From: JAAYCI01 sp964370045 | GTDB taxonomy: Bacteria > Bacillota > Clostridia > Oscillospirales > Ruminococcaceae | Assembly (NCBI GenBank): GCA_964370045.1 | Contig: CAYJGZ010000025.1 | Location: 1-22,157 of the forward strand | Reading direction: 5' to 3' | DNA: 22,157 nucleotides | In this document: piece after piece, positions 6,904 through 14,480 of the stretch | Numbering within the stretch: the first letter of the stretch is position 1 | Layout of the letters: every line of letters begins with the position of its first letter | Notes under the pieces: generated by a model | What the model was told of the DNA's origin: nothing | The model's input: only the letters and a program-made list of their open reading frames with translations | Database searches by the model: none | Program-made: the position numbers and the translations under genes

Positions 6904-8142
6904 CTACCCACCTATGCGAGTAATCGGCGATGTGCCGTTAAACAGCGTTGTGGGGTTTATGGGCACATCTCCCAGCCACAGCTCGTAATGCAGGTGCGCC
7001 ATGTTTGACACACCGCTGTTTCCCATGGCGGCTACCTCCTCGCCCTTCTGCACAAACATTCCCTGCTCGGTCAATATCTCATCCAAATAGAAAAACACAC
7101 TCTTTAGCCCATACCCGTGCTCTATCACAAGCGTATTGCCCATACTGCCCAGCTCCCCCGCATACACCACACGCCCTGCGGCAGGGGCTACTATGGGCGA
7201 GCCTTCATCGTCGGTAATATCCACGCCTATGTGCCGCTCGGGGTACTCGCCGTCCGAAAGATATGTGCCAAAGCTCATGAGCAGTTCCCCTTGAGAGGGA
7301 TACTCAAACGCACCCTCCCAGTGTCGCTCATCGTCCGTATCACGCAGTATGCGCTCAAACTCCTCAAAGAACTCCTCGTCCTGCACCTCGTCAATCATCA
7401 CACGGCTGTCCGCTGTGGGAAAGCTTGCGTCGGTCACACGCATGGGCACGTCCCAGCTTTCACCGCTCACACGCACATTTGCATCGTAAGAGCCTATCTC
7501 GCTGTTTACCGGCACGGGCAACAGCGCCGTAATGCAGCCCGAAGCGGAGGGCACAAACGTAAACTCACCAAGACTGCTTTGTGCGGTGGGCACTGCGCTG
7601 TCGCTTAGCTGGCTTAGTGTAATGCCTATCACCTCGCCCGGGTACACCCAGCTGCTCTGCGCTTCCATTATGGGGTTCAGCTTTACCTCAAAGTCAAAAT
7701 CATACAGCAGTGTGCCGTATGCTCCGCTGTCGCTGGGCTTTCTTTCACACGCAAGCCTTGCCTCGTATACTCCGCTCGCCACAAAAGTATGGCTTTGCAA
7801 CTGCTCGGCGCTGCCGCTGAAAACCTCCTCGCCGTCGTAGCTGACAACAGCAGTGGCGCTGTAGCCCTCCGGCACTTCCAGCGTCAGCTGTGGCTGCTCG
7901 ATAACACCGATGCTTTCCCCGTCCTTGCGCTGTGTATCCTCAAACTCCTTGTGCAAAATGCCGCCAAACACAGGCTCCTGCCACTCGTGGCCATTGGGAA
8001 ATATGCTTTGGTCCGCCACCTTAAGCACAGGGCTTGGAATTTGCCCCTCTGTAGTAGTATAGTAGGACGCACCCGCAACAGCCCCAAGGGCAAGTGGCGC
8101 CGCAATGAGCAACACCAAAAGTGTCAGCATAAGTCTTTTCAC
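6904..8142 (-). CDS. M23 family metallopeptidase (LytM-type), membrane-anchored
   Basis: A peptidoglycan-associated zinc peptidase of 412 residues. A hydrophobic signal-anchor spans about 4-25. A long extracellular region of beta-rich sequence follows, with no domain I can name. The C-terminal LytM domain has the zinc ligands His304 and Asp308 (HIGVD) and the His383/His385 pair in HLHYEL, so it looks catalytically intact. The frame opens further upstream, but the ATG at 8148 directly touches GGAGG, while the GTG at 8142 sits 6 bases after it; I chose the GTG. It likely trims cell-wall cross-bridges. It precedes the 3D-domain gene on the same strand, with a rep-A element between them. Confidence 0.9.
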   Translation of the reverse strand: MKRLMLTLLVLLIAAPLALGAVAGASYYTTTEGQIPSPVLKVADQSIFPNGHEWQEPVFGGILHKEFEDTQRKDGESIGVIEQPQLTLEVPEGYSATAVVSYDGEEVFSGSAEQLQSHTFVASGVYEARLACERKPSDSGAYGTLLYDFDFEVKLNPIMEAQSSWVYPGEVIGITLSQLSDSAVPTAQSSLGEFTFVPSASGCITALLPVPVNSEIGSYDANVRVSGESWDVPMRVTDASFPTADSRVMIDEVQDEEFFEEFERILRDTDDERHWEGAFEYPSQGELLMSFGTYLSDGEYPERHIGVDITDDEGSPIVAPAAGRVVYAGELGSMGNTLVIEHGYGLKSVFFYLDEILTEQGMFVQKGEEVAAMGNSGVSNMAHLHYELWLGDVPINPTTLFNGTSPITRIGG

Positions 8143-8334
8143 ACGCATCCTCCGCAATAATGACAGTTTCACACATCCATCCAATATACCTAAAAAATAA
8201 TAACATATAATGCAGGCGAATGCCACCAAAAAGTGTGACAATTTTGTAATAGGTGAATTGCAATATAACCTGTCGCAAAAGTTCTGCTAAAAAGCCACGC
8301 ACGCAAGTTTCTCTTTTCAGCTTAACAGTGCCGC

Positions 8335-8952
8335 TTATTTCGCATCCTCATCCTGCGAGGGCACAGCCTCCCCTGCAGAGACAAAAATGCACCGTGCGCC
8401 AAATTCCTGCGCCTCGTTTTCGTCGTGGGTTATGAGGATAAGGCTACGCCCTGCCAAATTCCGCTTTACGTATTCGTAGCACTCGGCGCGGCTTTGCACA
8501 TCCAGCCCCTTGAACGCCTCGTCCAAAAGCACTGCGTGCCCCGATGCCTTCATCGCACGCACCAGCGCCACTCTGCGTTTTTCGCCACCCGAAAGCTTGC
8601 CTGCCTCTTTCAGCTGTGTCTCTTCGCTAAGCCCCACGGCGCACAGCTGTGCCGCAATGTCCACCCCATGCCCCTTTGGCAACACCAGCGCAACATTTGC
8701 CCTTGCGGATATTCCCTCGCACAGCCTGTCCTCCTGAAACACCGCCGAAAATTTCAGGTCGTTTTCCATCTGCACGCTGCCCGTATCCGGCTTTTCCAGT
8801 TTTAGCAATATGCGTGACAGCGTGGTTTTGCCGCTGCCCGACGCGCCCATCAGCGCAATGGACTCCCCCGCTTTTATGTGCGCCGAAAAGCCCGAAAACA
8901 GCGTCCTGCTTCCGTAGGCTTTGCTTATGTTCACAATGCGTATATCCCTCAT
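8335..8952 (-). CDS. ABC importer ATP-binding protein (NitT/TauT type)
   Basis: ATPase subunit of a small-molecule importer, 205 residues. Walker A is GASGSGKTT at 36-44, the Q-loop Gln is at 73, the signature LSGGE at 120-124 (followed by KRR), Walker B VLLDE at 141-145 and the switch His at 176 (THD). It is shorter than many SsuB/TauB proteins because the C-terminal extension is brief. Its ATG overlaps the permease stop by four bases (ATGA), showing translational coupling. The neighbours are a SsuC-like permease and a lipoprotein binding protein, which together make a complete transporter. The 190 bases downstream hold no gene. Confidence 0.93.
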   Translation of the reverse strand: MRDIRIVNISKAYGSRTLFSGFSAHIKAGESIALMGASGSGKTTLSRILLKLEKPDTGSVQMENDLKFSAVFQEDRLCEGISARANVALVLPKGHGVDIAAQLCAVGLSEETQLKEAGKLSGGEKRRVALVRAMKASGHAVLLDEAFKGLDVQSRAECYEYVKRNLAGRSLILITHDENEAQEFGARCIFVSAGEAVPSQDEDAK

Positions 8953-9728
8953 GATTTGCCCACCTTTTCAAGCGTGCTTACGCCCATAGCAAGCAATGCC
9001 TGCACCACCCTGCCAAATAGCCAACTAAGCAGAATAATCACCGCCGTCCAGCCGAACATTTCGGGTGTCATGAGGAAAATTTTCGTCATGTACAGCCGCT
9101 CGCCTATACTGCCGCTCGGCAGGCCGATTACCTCTGCGGCAACGCCGCTCTTCCAGCACATGCCCAGCGCAAGCTCGCACGCCGAAGGCAGTGACGGCCG
9201 TAGCGCAGGCAGGTATATCGCCCTTATGCGCCGCCACAGCCCTATTTTGAACACCTGCGCCATCTCCAAAAGGCGCACATCCGCCGCCTTTATGCCCGAG
9301 TAGGTGGCATTGTACAGAATGGGCATCACCATCAGAAAGCTTATAAACGTGGACAGCCATGCGGTGGACACCCACAAAAGCGCAAGGATGATAAAGCTTG
9401 CCACCGGGGCCGCACGCATGAGCATGAGCAATGGGCGCAGAAGGATTTCCACAGGTTTATATGCGGCCGCAAGTGCGGCAAGCGCACAGCCCACCACCAG
9501 CCCCAAAAAAAATCCCAGCGCAATGCGCACAAGGCTCTGCCCTATGCTGAGCCAAAACACGGGCGTGGCGGCCATTTCGCCCAGCGCCAGCGCCACCTGC
9601 AAAGGCGAGGGCAAAAAGAGCACCTCGTTTATAGCCATGCTTGCAACCTGCCACACAGCTATCCAAAAAAGCGCCGCTGCCGCCACCTGCAAAGGATGCG
9701 CTTTGGGTTTATTTTTTTGCTTGTGCAT
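8949..9728 (-). CDS. ABC importer permease (NitT/TauT/SsuC family)
   Basis: Inner subunit of the same importer, 259 residues with about six membrane segments. It carries a recognisable EAA-type cytoplasmic loop (IKAADVRLLEMAQVFKIG with ALRPSLPSACELALG after it), the site that contacts the ATPase. Family members import nitrate, sulfonates, taurine or thiamine precursors; this sequence does not tell which. AAGGAC lies about 9 bases before the ATG. The gene is separated from the binding-protein gene by 325 bases that contain a terminator and a good promoter, so it can be expressed on its own. Confidence 0.92.
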   Translation of the reverse strand: MHKQKNKPKAHPLQVAAAALFWIAVWQVASMAINEVLFLPSPLQVALALGEMAATPVFWLSIGQSLVRIALGFFLGLVVGCALAALAAAYKPVEILLRPLLMLMRAAPVASFIILALLWVSTAWLSTFISFLMVMPILYNATYSGIKAADVRLLEMAQVFKIGLWRRIRAIYLPALRPSLPSACELALGMCWKSGVAAEVIGLPSGSIGERLYMTKIFLMTPEMFGWTAVIILLSWLFGRVVQALLAMGVSTLEKVGKS

Positions 9729-9867
9729 TTGGGTTAAGTCCTTTCGTGGGGGGTGATGTTACACCTCGTCAAAGTAATCGTATATTTCCAATTAAGAAGT
9801 TTACCTTCATTATAAATCATTCTTTGAGCTGCGTTACTCCGGGCGAGTTGCACTTTTCCTCCCCTAT

Positions 9868-9896
9868 ATAATACCCCAAAACACGCATTAACTCAA
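9868..9896 (-). promoter_or_regulatory. Promoter for permease-ATPase pair
   Basis: On the minus strand TTGAGT (9896-9891), a 17-base spacer and TATTAT (9873-9868) precede the permease gene by about 140 bases. The long leader between 9860 and 9729 shows no riboswitch I recognise. Upstream at about 9911-9927 a GGCGGAGGATATACC stretch recalls one arm of rep-A but has no partner arm. Confidence 0.6.
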
Positions 9897-9995
9897 AGCC
9901 CTTATTTTTCAAGGCGGAGGATATACCACAGTGCTTATTTTCGCAATTTAATTCTACATTCCCATTCTATTCGCCGCGCACGCACACCCTTTGAG

Positions 9996-10037
9996 CAAAA
10001 ACAAAATACCGTAGCGGTGCGAGTGCTCCGCTACGGT
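9996..10037 (-). terminator. Terminator after the substrate-binding protein gene
   Basis: ACCGTAGCGG pairs perfectly with CCGCTACGGT (10008-10037), and on the minus strand the stem is followed by ATTTTGTTTTT. It ends the binding-protein message 17 bases after its stop and separates it from the permease. Such an arrangement often leaves the binding protein made in excess. Confidence 0.85.
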
Positions 10038-10053
10038 AAGCTTGGATTGGAAA

Positions 10054-11151
10054 TTACATCAAATAAAAGTCCTCCGCAGGCATTGCACCGCCCACAGATT
10101 CGGGCATTTGGTCATATAGCACTTGCAGGTATCCGCTTAGCGCCGTTTGCATCTCCTGCCCCGCAACGTACACTATGTTGCACTCGGGTATTGCCCTTTC
10201 GGCAAGCGCCGCATCCGGCACAATTTCATATTCTGCCACAAGCTGTGCCGCATCCGCTACGTTTTCGTTTACCCAGTTTATGCTCGCCTCGTAGTCCGCC
10301 AAAAATGCCTCGAATGCGGCGGCGTTCGCCTCGTCCTCAAGGAAATCTTTGCGCACCACCAAAACACCCGTAACAAGGCTGCTCTCGCTCACATTGTCCC
10401 ACTCCTCGGTGAGGTCCAAAGCTACACGCACGGCATCATTTTGCGCCTGCACCGTCGTCACATACGGCTGGGGAAGCACCGCCACAGCGTCGGTGGCCTC
10501 GCCCAAAAGGGCGGCAACCTCCGTCGCCTCCGTCTTGTACTCGATGGTAACATCGCTCGCAGGGTCAATGCCGTTTTGGGTGAGGATGTGATTCAGCACA
10601 AACTCGGGCGTAGTGCCCTTGCCGGTGGAGTAGATGGTGCGCCCTCGCAAGTCCTCAATGCTTTGGATGGTCTCGCCCGTCTCCACCACGTACAAAACAC
10701 CCAGCGTGTTAATAGCCGCCGTCTGAATTTGCCCCGATGTGTTGTTGTAAATGGTGGACGCAAGGTTCGCCGGGATAGCCGCAATATCCACCTCGCCGCT
10801 TACAAGCAGCGGCACAATGGCATCGGGTGCGCCCTGCATTTCCACATTGTAATCGTACGCTGTCTCGCCGGCCGCCGCATCGCTCATCAGCTTTACCATG
10901 CCCATGGTTGTGGGGCCTTTAAGCCCTGCGATGTTTAGCGTCATGCCATCGCCACCTACCTGTGATGCCGGCATGGAGGACGCAGGCGCAGAGGAGGCAG
11001 GCATGGAGGACGCCTCGCTTACAGCCGTGCTCGAAGGCTCTGCCGCAGGCGCAGAGGAGGAGGCCGCCTCGCCGCCACAGGCCACCAAAAACGCCATCGT
11101 AAACATCAGTGCCACCACAAGTGAAAGCGACTTTTTAATTCTTTTTTTCAT
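10054..11151 (-). CDS. ABC importer substrate-binding lipoprotein (NMT1/SsuA-like)
   Basis: Extracellular ligand-capturing protein, 365 residues. It begins with a lipoprotein signal (MKKRIKKSLS, hydrophobic core, lipobox LVAC with Cys25), then a Ser/Ala/Pro-rich linker at about 30-65 and the periplasmic-binding-protein type 2 fold. Recognisable blocks are LNIAGLKGPTTMGMVKL, VSGEVDIAAIPANLA, the LRGRTIYSTGKGTTPEF hinge region and the AVLPQPYVTTV segment, typical of NitT/TauT-type binding proteins. The ligand is unknown. AGGTGG precedes the ATG. It is transcribed divergently from a Crp/Fnr regulator gene; a palindrome in the shared upstream region suggests joint control. Confidence 0.92.
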   Translation of the reverse strand: MKKRIKKSLSLVVALMFTMAFLVACGGEAASSSAPAAEPSSTAVSEASSMPASSAPASSMPASQVGGDGMTLNIAGLKGPTTMGMVKLMSDAAAGETAYDYNVEMQGAPDAIVPLLVSGEVDIAAIPANLASTIYNNTSGQIQTAAINTLGVLYVVETGETIQSIEDLRGRTIYSTGKGTTPEFVLNHILTQNGIDPASDVTIEYKTEATEVAALLGEATDAVAVLPQPYVTTVQAQNDAVRVALDLTEEWDNVSESSLVTGVLVVRKDFLEDEANAAAFEAFLADYEASINWVNENVADAAQLVAEYEIVPDAALAERAIPECNIVYVAGQEMQTALSGYLQVLYDQMPESVGGAMPAEDFYLM

Positions 11152-11226
11152 AAAAATACCACCTATATAAAATATTTTTCAAAATTTACATCTTCGTGTA
11201 GTATACTATATTAGCAAGGTTAAAAC

Positions 11227-11242
11227 TGTTGCCACGGCAACA
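11227..11242. promoter_or_regulatory. Perfect 16-bp palindrome, candidate Crp/Fnr-type operator
   Basis: TGTTGCCACGGCAACA is an exact inverted repeat in the 126-bp gap between the divergent binding-protein and Crp/Fnr genes. It overlaps a possible -35 box (TTGCCA at 11229) for the regulator and abuts the expected -35 zone of the TATACT box (11205-11200) facing the transporter gene. Position fits an operator for the adjacent regulator; the sequence is not the classical CRP or FNR site. Confidence 0.5.
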
Positions 11243-11277
11243 TATATGTGTAAATCTTACAAAATGGAGATGTATTT

Positions 11278-11961
11278 ATGGAGCAATATCACGAACTATT
11301 GCTGGGCACCACACTTTTTAATGGCTTTACCAAGCAGGAGCTCAGCGCCCTTTTGCGGATGCTCGCACCCACCCTGCGTTTCTGCCAAAAGGGGGAGATA
11401 CTGCTGATGGCAGGGGACGAGGCACGGCAGATGGGCATCGTTTTGTCGGGCGGCATCGAGGCTGTGAAAACCACCCGTGACGGCACACAGTTCACTCTGA
11501 CACACATGGGGGTGGGCGGAGTATTTGGGGATGTGCTAAGCGCAGGCAACACCAAAAGCCCCGTGAGCATAGCGGCAAGCGAGGCAGGGCAGGTTATGTG
11601 GCTTCCTGCCGAGCGATTTTTCAGCGCAGAGCCAAAACATGCGGCGCTTTATTTGAAGCTTCTTGAGAACCTCGTCGGCGTTATGTCGGACAAGTACTTT
11701 GCGCTAAACGAGCGTGTTGACCTGCTTTTGATACACAGCCTGCGCCGCAAGATAGCAAGCTACCTGCTGTCTTTAAGCCGCCGCCAAAAAAGCGACACCC
11801 TCACCGTTCGCCTTTCACGCACAGCGCTTGCGGCGTATTTAGGCTGTGAGCGCAGTGCGCTTTCGAGGGAAATTTCACGCATGGTGTCGGACGGGCTTAT
11901 CGGCGCCACACGCACAAGCTTTACTATTATAGACAGGGATGCGCTAAGGGAGCTTGGGTAG
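11278..11961 (+). CDS. Crp/Fnr family transcriptional regulator
   Basis: A 227-residue DNA-binding regulator. Residues ~10-125 form the cNMP-binding-type beta barrel (KGEILLMAGDEARQMGIVLSG, then GGVFGDVLSA). A dimerisation helix follows at about 130-160, and the C-terminal winged helix spans ~165-225 (RLSRTALAAYLGCERSALSR with recognition helix, then ISRMVSDGLI). There is no N-terminal Cys cluster of the FNR iron-sulfur type, so the signal is not oxygen via such a cluster; the effector is unknown. GGAG lies 8 bases before the ATG. Its divergent position to the ABC binding protein, with a palindrome between, suggests it controls that transporter and itself. Confidence 0.92.
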   Translation: MEQYHELLLGTTLFNGFTKQELSALLRMLAPTLRFCQKGEILLMAGDEARQMGIVLSGGIEAVKTTRDGTQFTLTHMGVGGVFGDVLSAGNTKSPVSIAASEAGQVMWLPAERFFSAEPKHAALYLKLLENLVGVMSDKYFALNERVDLLLIHSLRRKIASYLLSLSRRQKSDTLTVRLSRTALAAYLGCERSALSREISRMVSDGLIGATRTSFTIIDRDALRELG

Positions 11962-11998
11962 ACAAAAAAACAAAATCTTGCCCCAAAAATGTTTTTTG

Positions 11999-12027
11999 TT
12001 GCGGCGCAGGGCTATGTTTGGTATAAT
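11999..12027 (+). promoter_or_regulatory. Promoter for the NERD-like membrane protein gene
   Basis: TTGCGG, 17 bases, then a perfect TATAAT box followed by a leader of about 80 bases. It lies just after the Crp/Fnr stop, so the downstream gene has its own promoter. Confidence 0.65.
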
Positions 12028-12112
12028 GCCTTTATTGTTTGTTTTTTGGTATATAGTGCAAGTACCATCTTATACATCAATACACAAAACTCAATTTTCA
12101 GGGGGATACACC

Positions 12113-12739
12113 GTGGCCAATTTTATAATTTCACTTGTCGTGCTGGCGCTGCTCATAGTGGCGGCAGGCTTTTTTATCTACTACTTTTACCGCAAGAAAA
12201 ACCCAAAGAAGTCCCGACAGACCGACCGTGACTTCGCAACGCAGGGCGCAGTGCGCCTAATGCGCAACTTTGCACGCAGCAACGGCTTTAAGTTTATTGC
12301 TCCGGCACAGTTCGAGTACAAGGGAGAGAACGTGAAAATAGACGCTGTTGTCGTGGGCTACTTTGGCGTTTTGGGCGTGATGGCGCTGGGGTACAACGGC
12401 GAAATCTACGGCGATGCAAAGGATACACAGTGGACGCAAATCACCGACGATGGCAAGCGTCGCAGCTTTCCGAACCCTCTCACAGAGTCCTCTATGGGCG
12501 TGCGTGTGCTACGTGAGGCGCTTTTTGCAAAAAAACTGAAAAAGGTGCCTGTGGAGGTAATGTGCGTATTCACAAACAAAGACGCGCATCTGGCAGTGCC
12601 TCGCAGTATCTCCGGGCTTAAAATGAAAGACCTTCGTGCGCAAATCGCAAAAGAAAAATATTTAGAGGATACAAAGCTGGATATAGACGCTGTGGAAAGC
12701 GCTATTTCGCAGGGGACGGTGCCGAAAGCACAGGCATAA
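12113..12739 (+). CDS. Membrane protein with degenerate NERD-like domain
   Basis: A 208-residue protein with one N-terminal membrane segment (about 3-26) followed by RKK and a cytoplasmic domain. Residues ~45-105 resemble the NERD nuclease-related domain: a helix, then KIDAVVVG with Asp77, a hydrophobic strand and NGEIYG. In catalytic NERD domains the strand carries Glu-x-Lys; here those places read Met90 and Leu92, so nuclease activity is doubtful. I chose the GTG at 12113 because it follows a G-rich RBS (AGGGGGAT) and gives a clean membrane segment; the longer frame from 11954 would run across the promoter. The C-terminal part (FTNKDAHLAVPRSISGLKM) resembles tails of other clostridial NERD-like proteins. 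Function unknown. Confidence 0.75.
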   Translation: MANFIISLVVLALLIVAAGFFIYYFYRKKNPKKSRQTDRDFATQGAVRLMRNFARSNGFKFIAPAQFEYKGENVKIDAVVVGYFGVLGVMALGYNGEIYGDAKDTQWTQITDDGKRRSFPNPLTESSMGVRVLREALFAKKLKKVPVEVMCVFTNKDAHLAVPRSISGLKMKDLRAQIAKEKYLEDTKLDIDAVESAISQGTVPKAQA

Positions 12740-12869
12740 TGCGTTGTGCCAAACATTGTAACTTACGCTATATCACCAATTTTCCGCCCAAAATCTCCCC
12801 CTCACACTTCTTTCACAGTTCTTTACAATTTATTCACTGCTATGTCACAAACCTTTCGCATCTAAGCGA

Positions 12870-12995
12870 TATACTTAAGTCAGCAAAGAGAAGGAAGCCG
12901 CAACCGGCTCTTTGTGAATGATTCCTCCTCACACCAATGAGATACCCCTTTTTGAAAGAACCCGCACTGAAAAGTGTGGGTTCTTTCATTTGCGA
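12870..12995 (+). ncRNA. Candidate small RNA or leader RNA with anti-SD-like loop
   Basis: In the 509-base gap between the NERD-like gene and the secreted repeat protein, a TATACT box at 12870 has no clear -35 partner. It is followed by a hairpin (CAAAG/CTTTG with inner AGCCG/CGGCT), an unpaired CCTCCT at 12924-12929 complementary to Shine-Dalgarno sequences, and a terminator-like stem. The order promoter, hairpin, C-rich seed, terminator is that of trans-acting small RNAs, but no family was recognised and the promoter is weak. Confidence 0.25.
12954..12987 (+). terminator. Terminator-like hairpin
   Basis: GAAAGAACCCGCAC pairs with GTGTGGGTTCTTTC (13 Watson-Crick pairs and one G-T) around a 6-base loop. 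It is followed by ATTTGCGATTTT, a weak T tract. It insulates the downstream gene from the NERD-like gene, or ends the candidate small RNA. Confidence 0.65.
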
Positions 12996-13033
12996 TTTTC
13001 GGCGGCATGAGCACCCACTTGACACAAAATGCG

Positions 13034-13062
13034 TTTACCTTTTTCCTTTTTCGCTGTATACT
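13034..13062 (+). promoter_or_regulatory. Possible sigma-A promoter upstream of secreted repeat protein
   Basis: TTTACC, 17 bases, TATACT. It lies about 190 bases before the ATG at 13249. A partly symmetric TGAC...GTCA stretch lies just after the -10 box. This would be a housekeeping promoter in addition to the ECF-like one at 13149. Confidence 0.45.
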
Positions 13063-13148
13063 TTGGGTGACGAATTTGTCAGCATCCTCCTATTTATAAT
13101 GTTAAGTGATTTTGGGTTTTTTCATTTTTCAAAAAAATATTTTTTGCG

Positions 13149-13177
13149 TGAAAGGATTTGCCCCCCTCGTTCGTATT
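13149..13177 (+). promoter_or_regulatory. Possible ECF-sigma promoter for secreted repeat protein
   Basis: TGAAAG at 13149-13154, a 17-base spacer and CGTATT at 13172-13177 resemble the TGAAAC-(16/17)-CGTA pattern of Bacillota ECF sigma factors. Transcription would begin near 13184, about 65 bases before the gene. An ECF sigma gene lies two genes' length downstream. The assignment is inference; no second copy of the motif was found before the sigma gene itself. Confidence 0.4.
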
Positions 13178-13248
13178 ACTGACAAGAAGGCAAAACTTCC
13201 CACAACACACCGTGTTGAAAAAAACAAAACCTTTAGGAGGACTGTAAA

Positions 13249-13719
13249 ATGAAAAAACTTATCGCATTGGTAGCAACATTGGCTTTGGTAGTATCCATGG
13301 GTGCTACATCCGCATTCGCAGCTGGCAGAGGCATGGGCGGCGGACAGGGTATGGGCGGCGGACAGGGCGCAGGCGCAGGCATGGCATACGTGGATGCGGA
13401 CGGCGACGGCGTGTGCGACAACATCATCGACGAGGACGGCGATGGCATTCCCGATAATCTTGGCACAGGCAGGGGCGCAGGCAGGGCATATGTGGATGCG
13501 GACGGCGACGGCGTGTGCGACAACATCGTCGATGAGGACGGCGACGGCGTTCCTGACAACCTCGGTACAGGCACAGGCAGAGGCATGGGCAGGGGCGCAG
13601 GCATGGCTTTCATTGATGAGGACGGTGACGGCGTGTGCGACAACATCATCGACGAAGACGGCGATGGCGTGCCTGATGGCCGTGGCACAGGCACAGGCAG
13701 AGGGCAAAACCGCGCCTAA
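13249..13719 (+). CDS. Secreted Asp/Gly-rich repeat protein, probable Ca2+ binder
   Basis: A 156-residue exported protein. A clear signal peptide (MKKLIALVATLALVVSMG, cleavage near SAFAA) is followed by Gly/Arg/Gln-rich sequence and three tandem units. Each unit holds two acidic loops, DADGDGVCDN or DEDGDGVCDN and then DEDGDGIPD or DEDGDGVPD, and a GTGRG spacer. The D-x-D-x-D-G pattern is that of calcium loops in dockerins and thrombospondin type 3 repeats; metal binding is inferred. One Cys per unit could form disulfides. The RBS AGGAGG is strong. The DGDGVPDNLGTGRGAG units reappear in the extracellular tail of the anti-sigma factor downstream, which links the two genes. The precise function is unknown. 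Confidence 0.85.
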   Translation: MKKLIALVATLALVVSMGATSAFAAGRGMGGGQGMGGGQGAGAGMAYVDADGDGVCDNIIDEDGDGIPDNLGTGRGAGRAYVDADGDGVCDNIVDEDGDGVPDNLGTGTGRGMGRGAGMAFIDEDGDGVCDNIIDEDGDGVPDGRGTGTGRGQNRA

Positions 13720-13775
13720 GCCGTAACTTTTCAGACTATGCAGTGTCTGCACGAGTTGAAACTGTATGATTTTAA

Positions 13776-13809
13776 GCAATTTTTCCGCAAGACACGGCGG
13801 AAAAATTGC
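13776..13809 (+). terminator. Hairpin after the secreted repeat protein gene
   Basis: GCAATTTTTCCG and its exact complement CGGAAAAATTGC form a 12-bp stem with a 10-base loop, 57 bases after the stop codon. No T run follows on either strand, so termination is uncertain. It sits just before rep-A copy 13833. Confidence 0.4.
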
Positions 13810-13832
13810 CAAAATCAGGGGATTGAACACTT

Positions 13833-13954
13833 GGGAGTGTCCAAACGCAGTGATTTAGTTTTTTGGTATATCCTCCCCCCCTACGGCGGGGGAGGATATA
13901 CCGCCTTCTTCTCTCACTTAACGTATTCTAAATCACCTCTATTTGTCCACTCCC
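13833..13954 (+). mobile_element. rep-A element with 8-bp target duplication
   Basis: A 122-bp copy with ends GGGAGTGTCC and GTCCACTCCC and the shared core hairpin. It is flanked by GAACACTT on both sides (13825-13832 and 13955-13962), a perfect 8-bp target duplication. It was inserted only 30 bases before the ATG of the ECF sigma gene at 13992, so it separates that gene from whatever promoter lay upstream. Confidence 0.9.
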
Positions 13955-13991
13955 GAACACTTGTGTAGACACTGCCGAAGGAAACAACTTT

Positions 13992-14480
13992 ATGAGAGAT
14001 GAGCAGGAACTAAAGTCTGCCATGGATAGCCATGCGGATACGGTAAAACGCATCTGCATGGTCTATCTTAAAAACACAGCGGACACCGAGGATGTGTTTC
14101 AAAATGTGTTCTTAAAATACTACCGCACCTCTGCTCATTTCGAGAGCAAAGAGCACGAAAAGGCGTGGTTTATTCGTGTTGCCATCAACGAGTGCAAGGA
14201 CATTGTGAAAAGCTTTTTTCGCAAAACGACGGTTTCTTTAGAGGATGTTTGCGACATAGCACAGGACACGGGCTTTGAGCAAAGCACGCAGGTGCGCCAG
14301 GCGGTGTTGTCACTGCCCGAAAAGTATAAAATAGTGATTTACCTGCACTATTTCGAGGGCTACACGGCGGTGGAAATAGGCAAAATACTAAACAAAAGCA
14401 CCAACACAATATACACCCTCATGGCACGAGGGCGGGAGCTGCTGAAAAAAGATTTAGGGAGTGATGAGCATGAATGGTAA
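13992..14480 (+). CDS. ECF-type RNA polymerase sigma factor
   Basis: A 162-residue extracytoplasmic-function sigma factor that directs RNA polymerase to envelope-related promoters. Region 2 is at about 8-75 (YLKNTADTEDVFQNVFLKYYR, with the usual AEDxxQ-type stretch). Region 4 is at about 100-152 (LPEKYKIVIYLHYFEGYTAVEIGKIL as helix-turn-helix, then a LMARGRELL helix). AAGGAAA precedes the ATG. The 3' end overlaps the anti-sigma start by 11 bases, so the two are translated together. A rep-A insertion lies just upstream and may have changed its expression. Confidence 0.94.
   Translation: MRDEQELKSAMDSHADTVKRICMVYLKNTADTEDVFQNVFLKYYRTSAHFESKEHEKAWFIRVAINECKDIVKSFFRKTTVSLEDVCDIAQDTGFEQSTQVRQAVLSLPEKYKIVIYLHYFEGYTAVEIGKILNKSTNTIYTLMARGRELLKKDLGSDEHEW

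Noticed and set aside
9729..9860. Riboswitch in the permease leader
   Set aside because: I looked for TPP and other known riboswitch cores and found none; only a promoter and RBS can be supported.
9911..9927. Remnant of rep-A (GGCGGAGGATATACC)
   Set aside because: Only one arm-like stretch is present, without ends, partner arm or target duplication; chance similarity cannot be excluded.
10147..10938. Long open frame opposite the substrate-binding protein gene
   Set aside because: It is the complement of a well-supported lipoprotein gene, has no ribosome binding site and shows no domain; it is a codon-bias shadow.
13384..13700. Regularly spaced repeats resembling a CRISPR array
   Set aside because: The repeats are in-frame coding units of the secreted protein with no unique spacers and no cas genes nearby.
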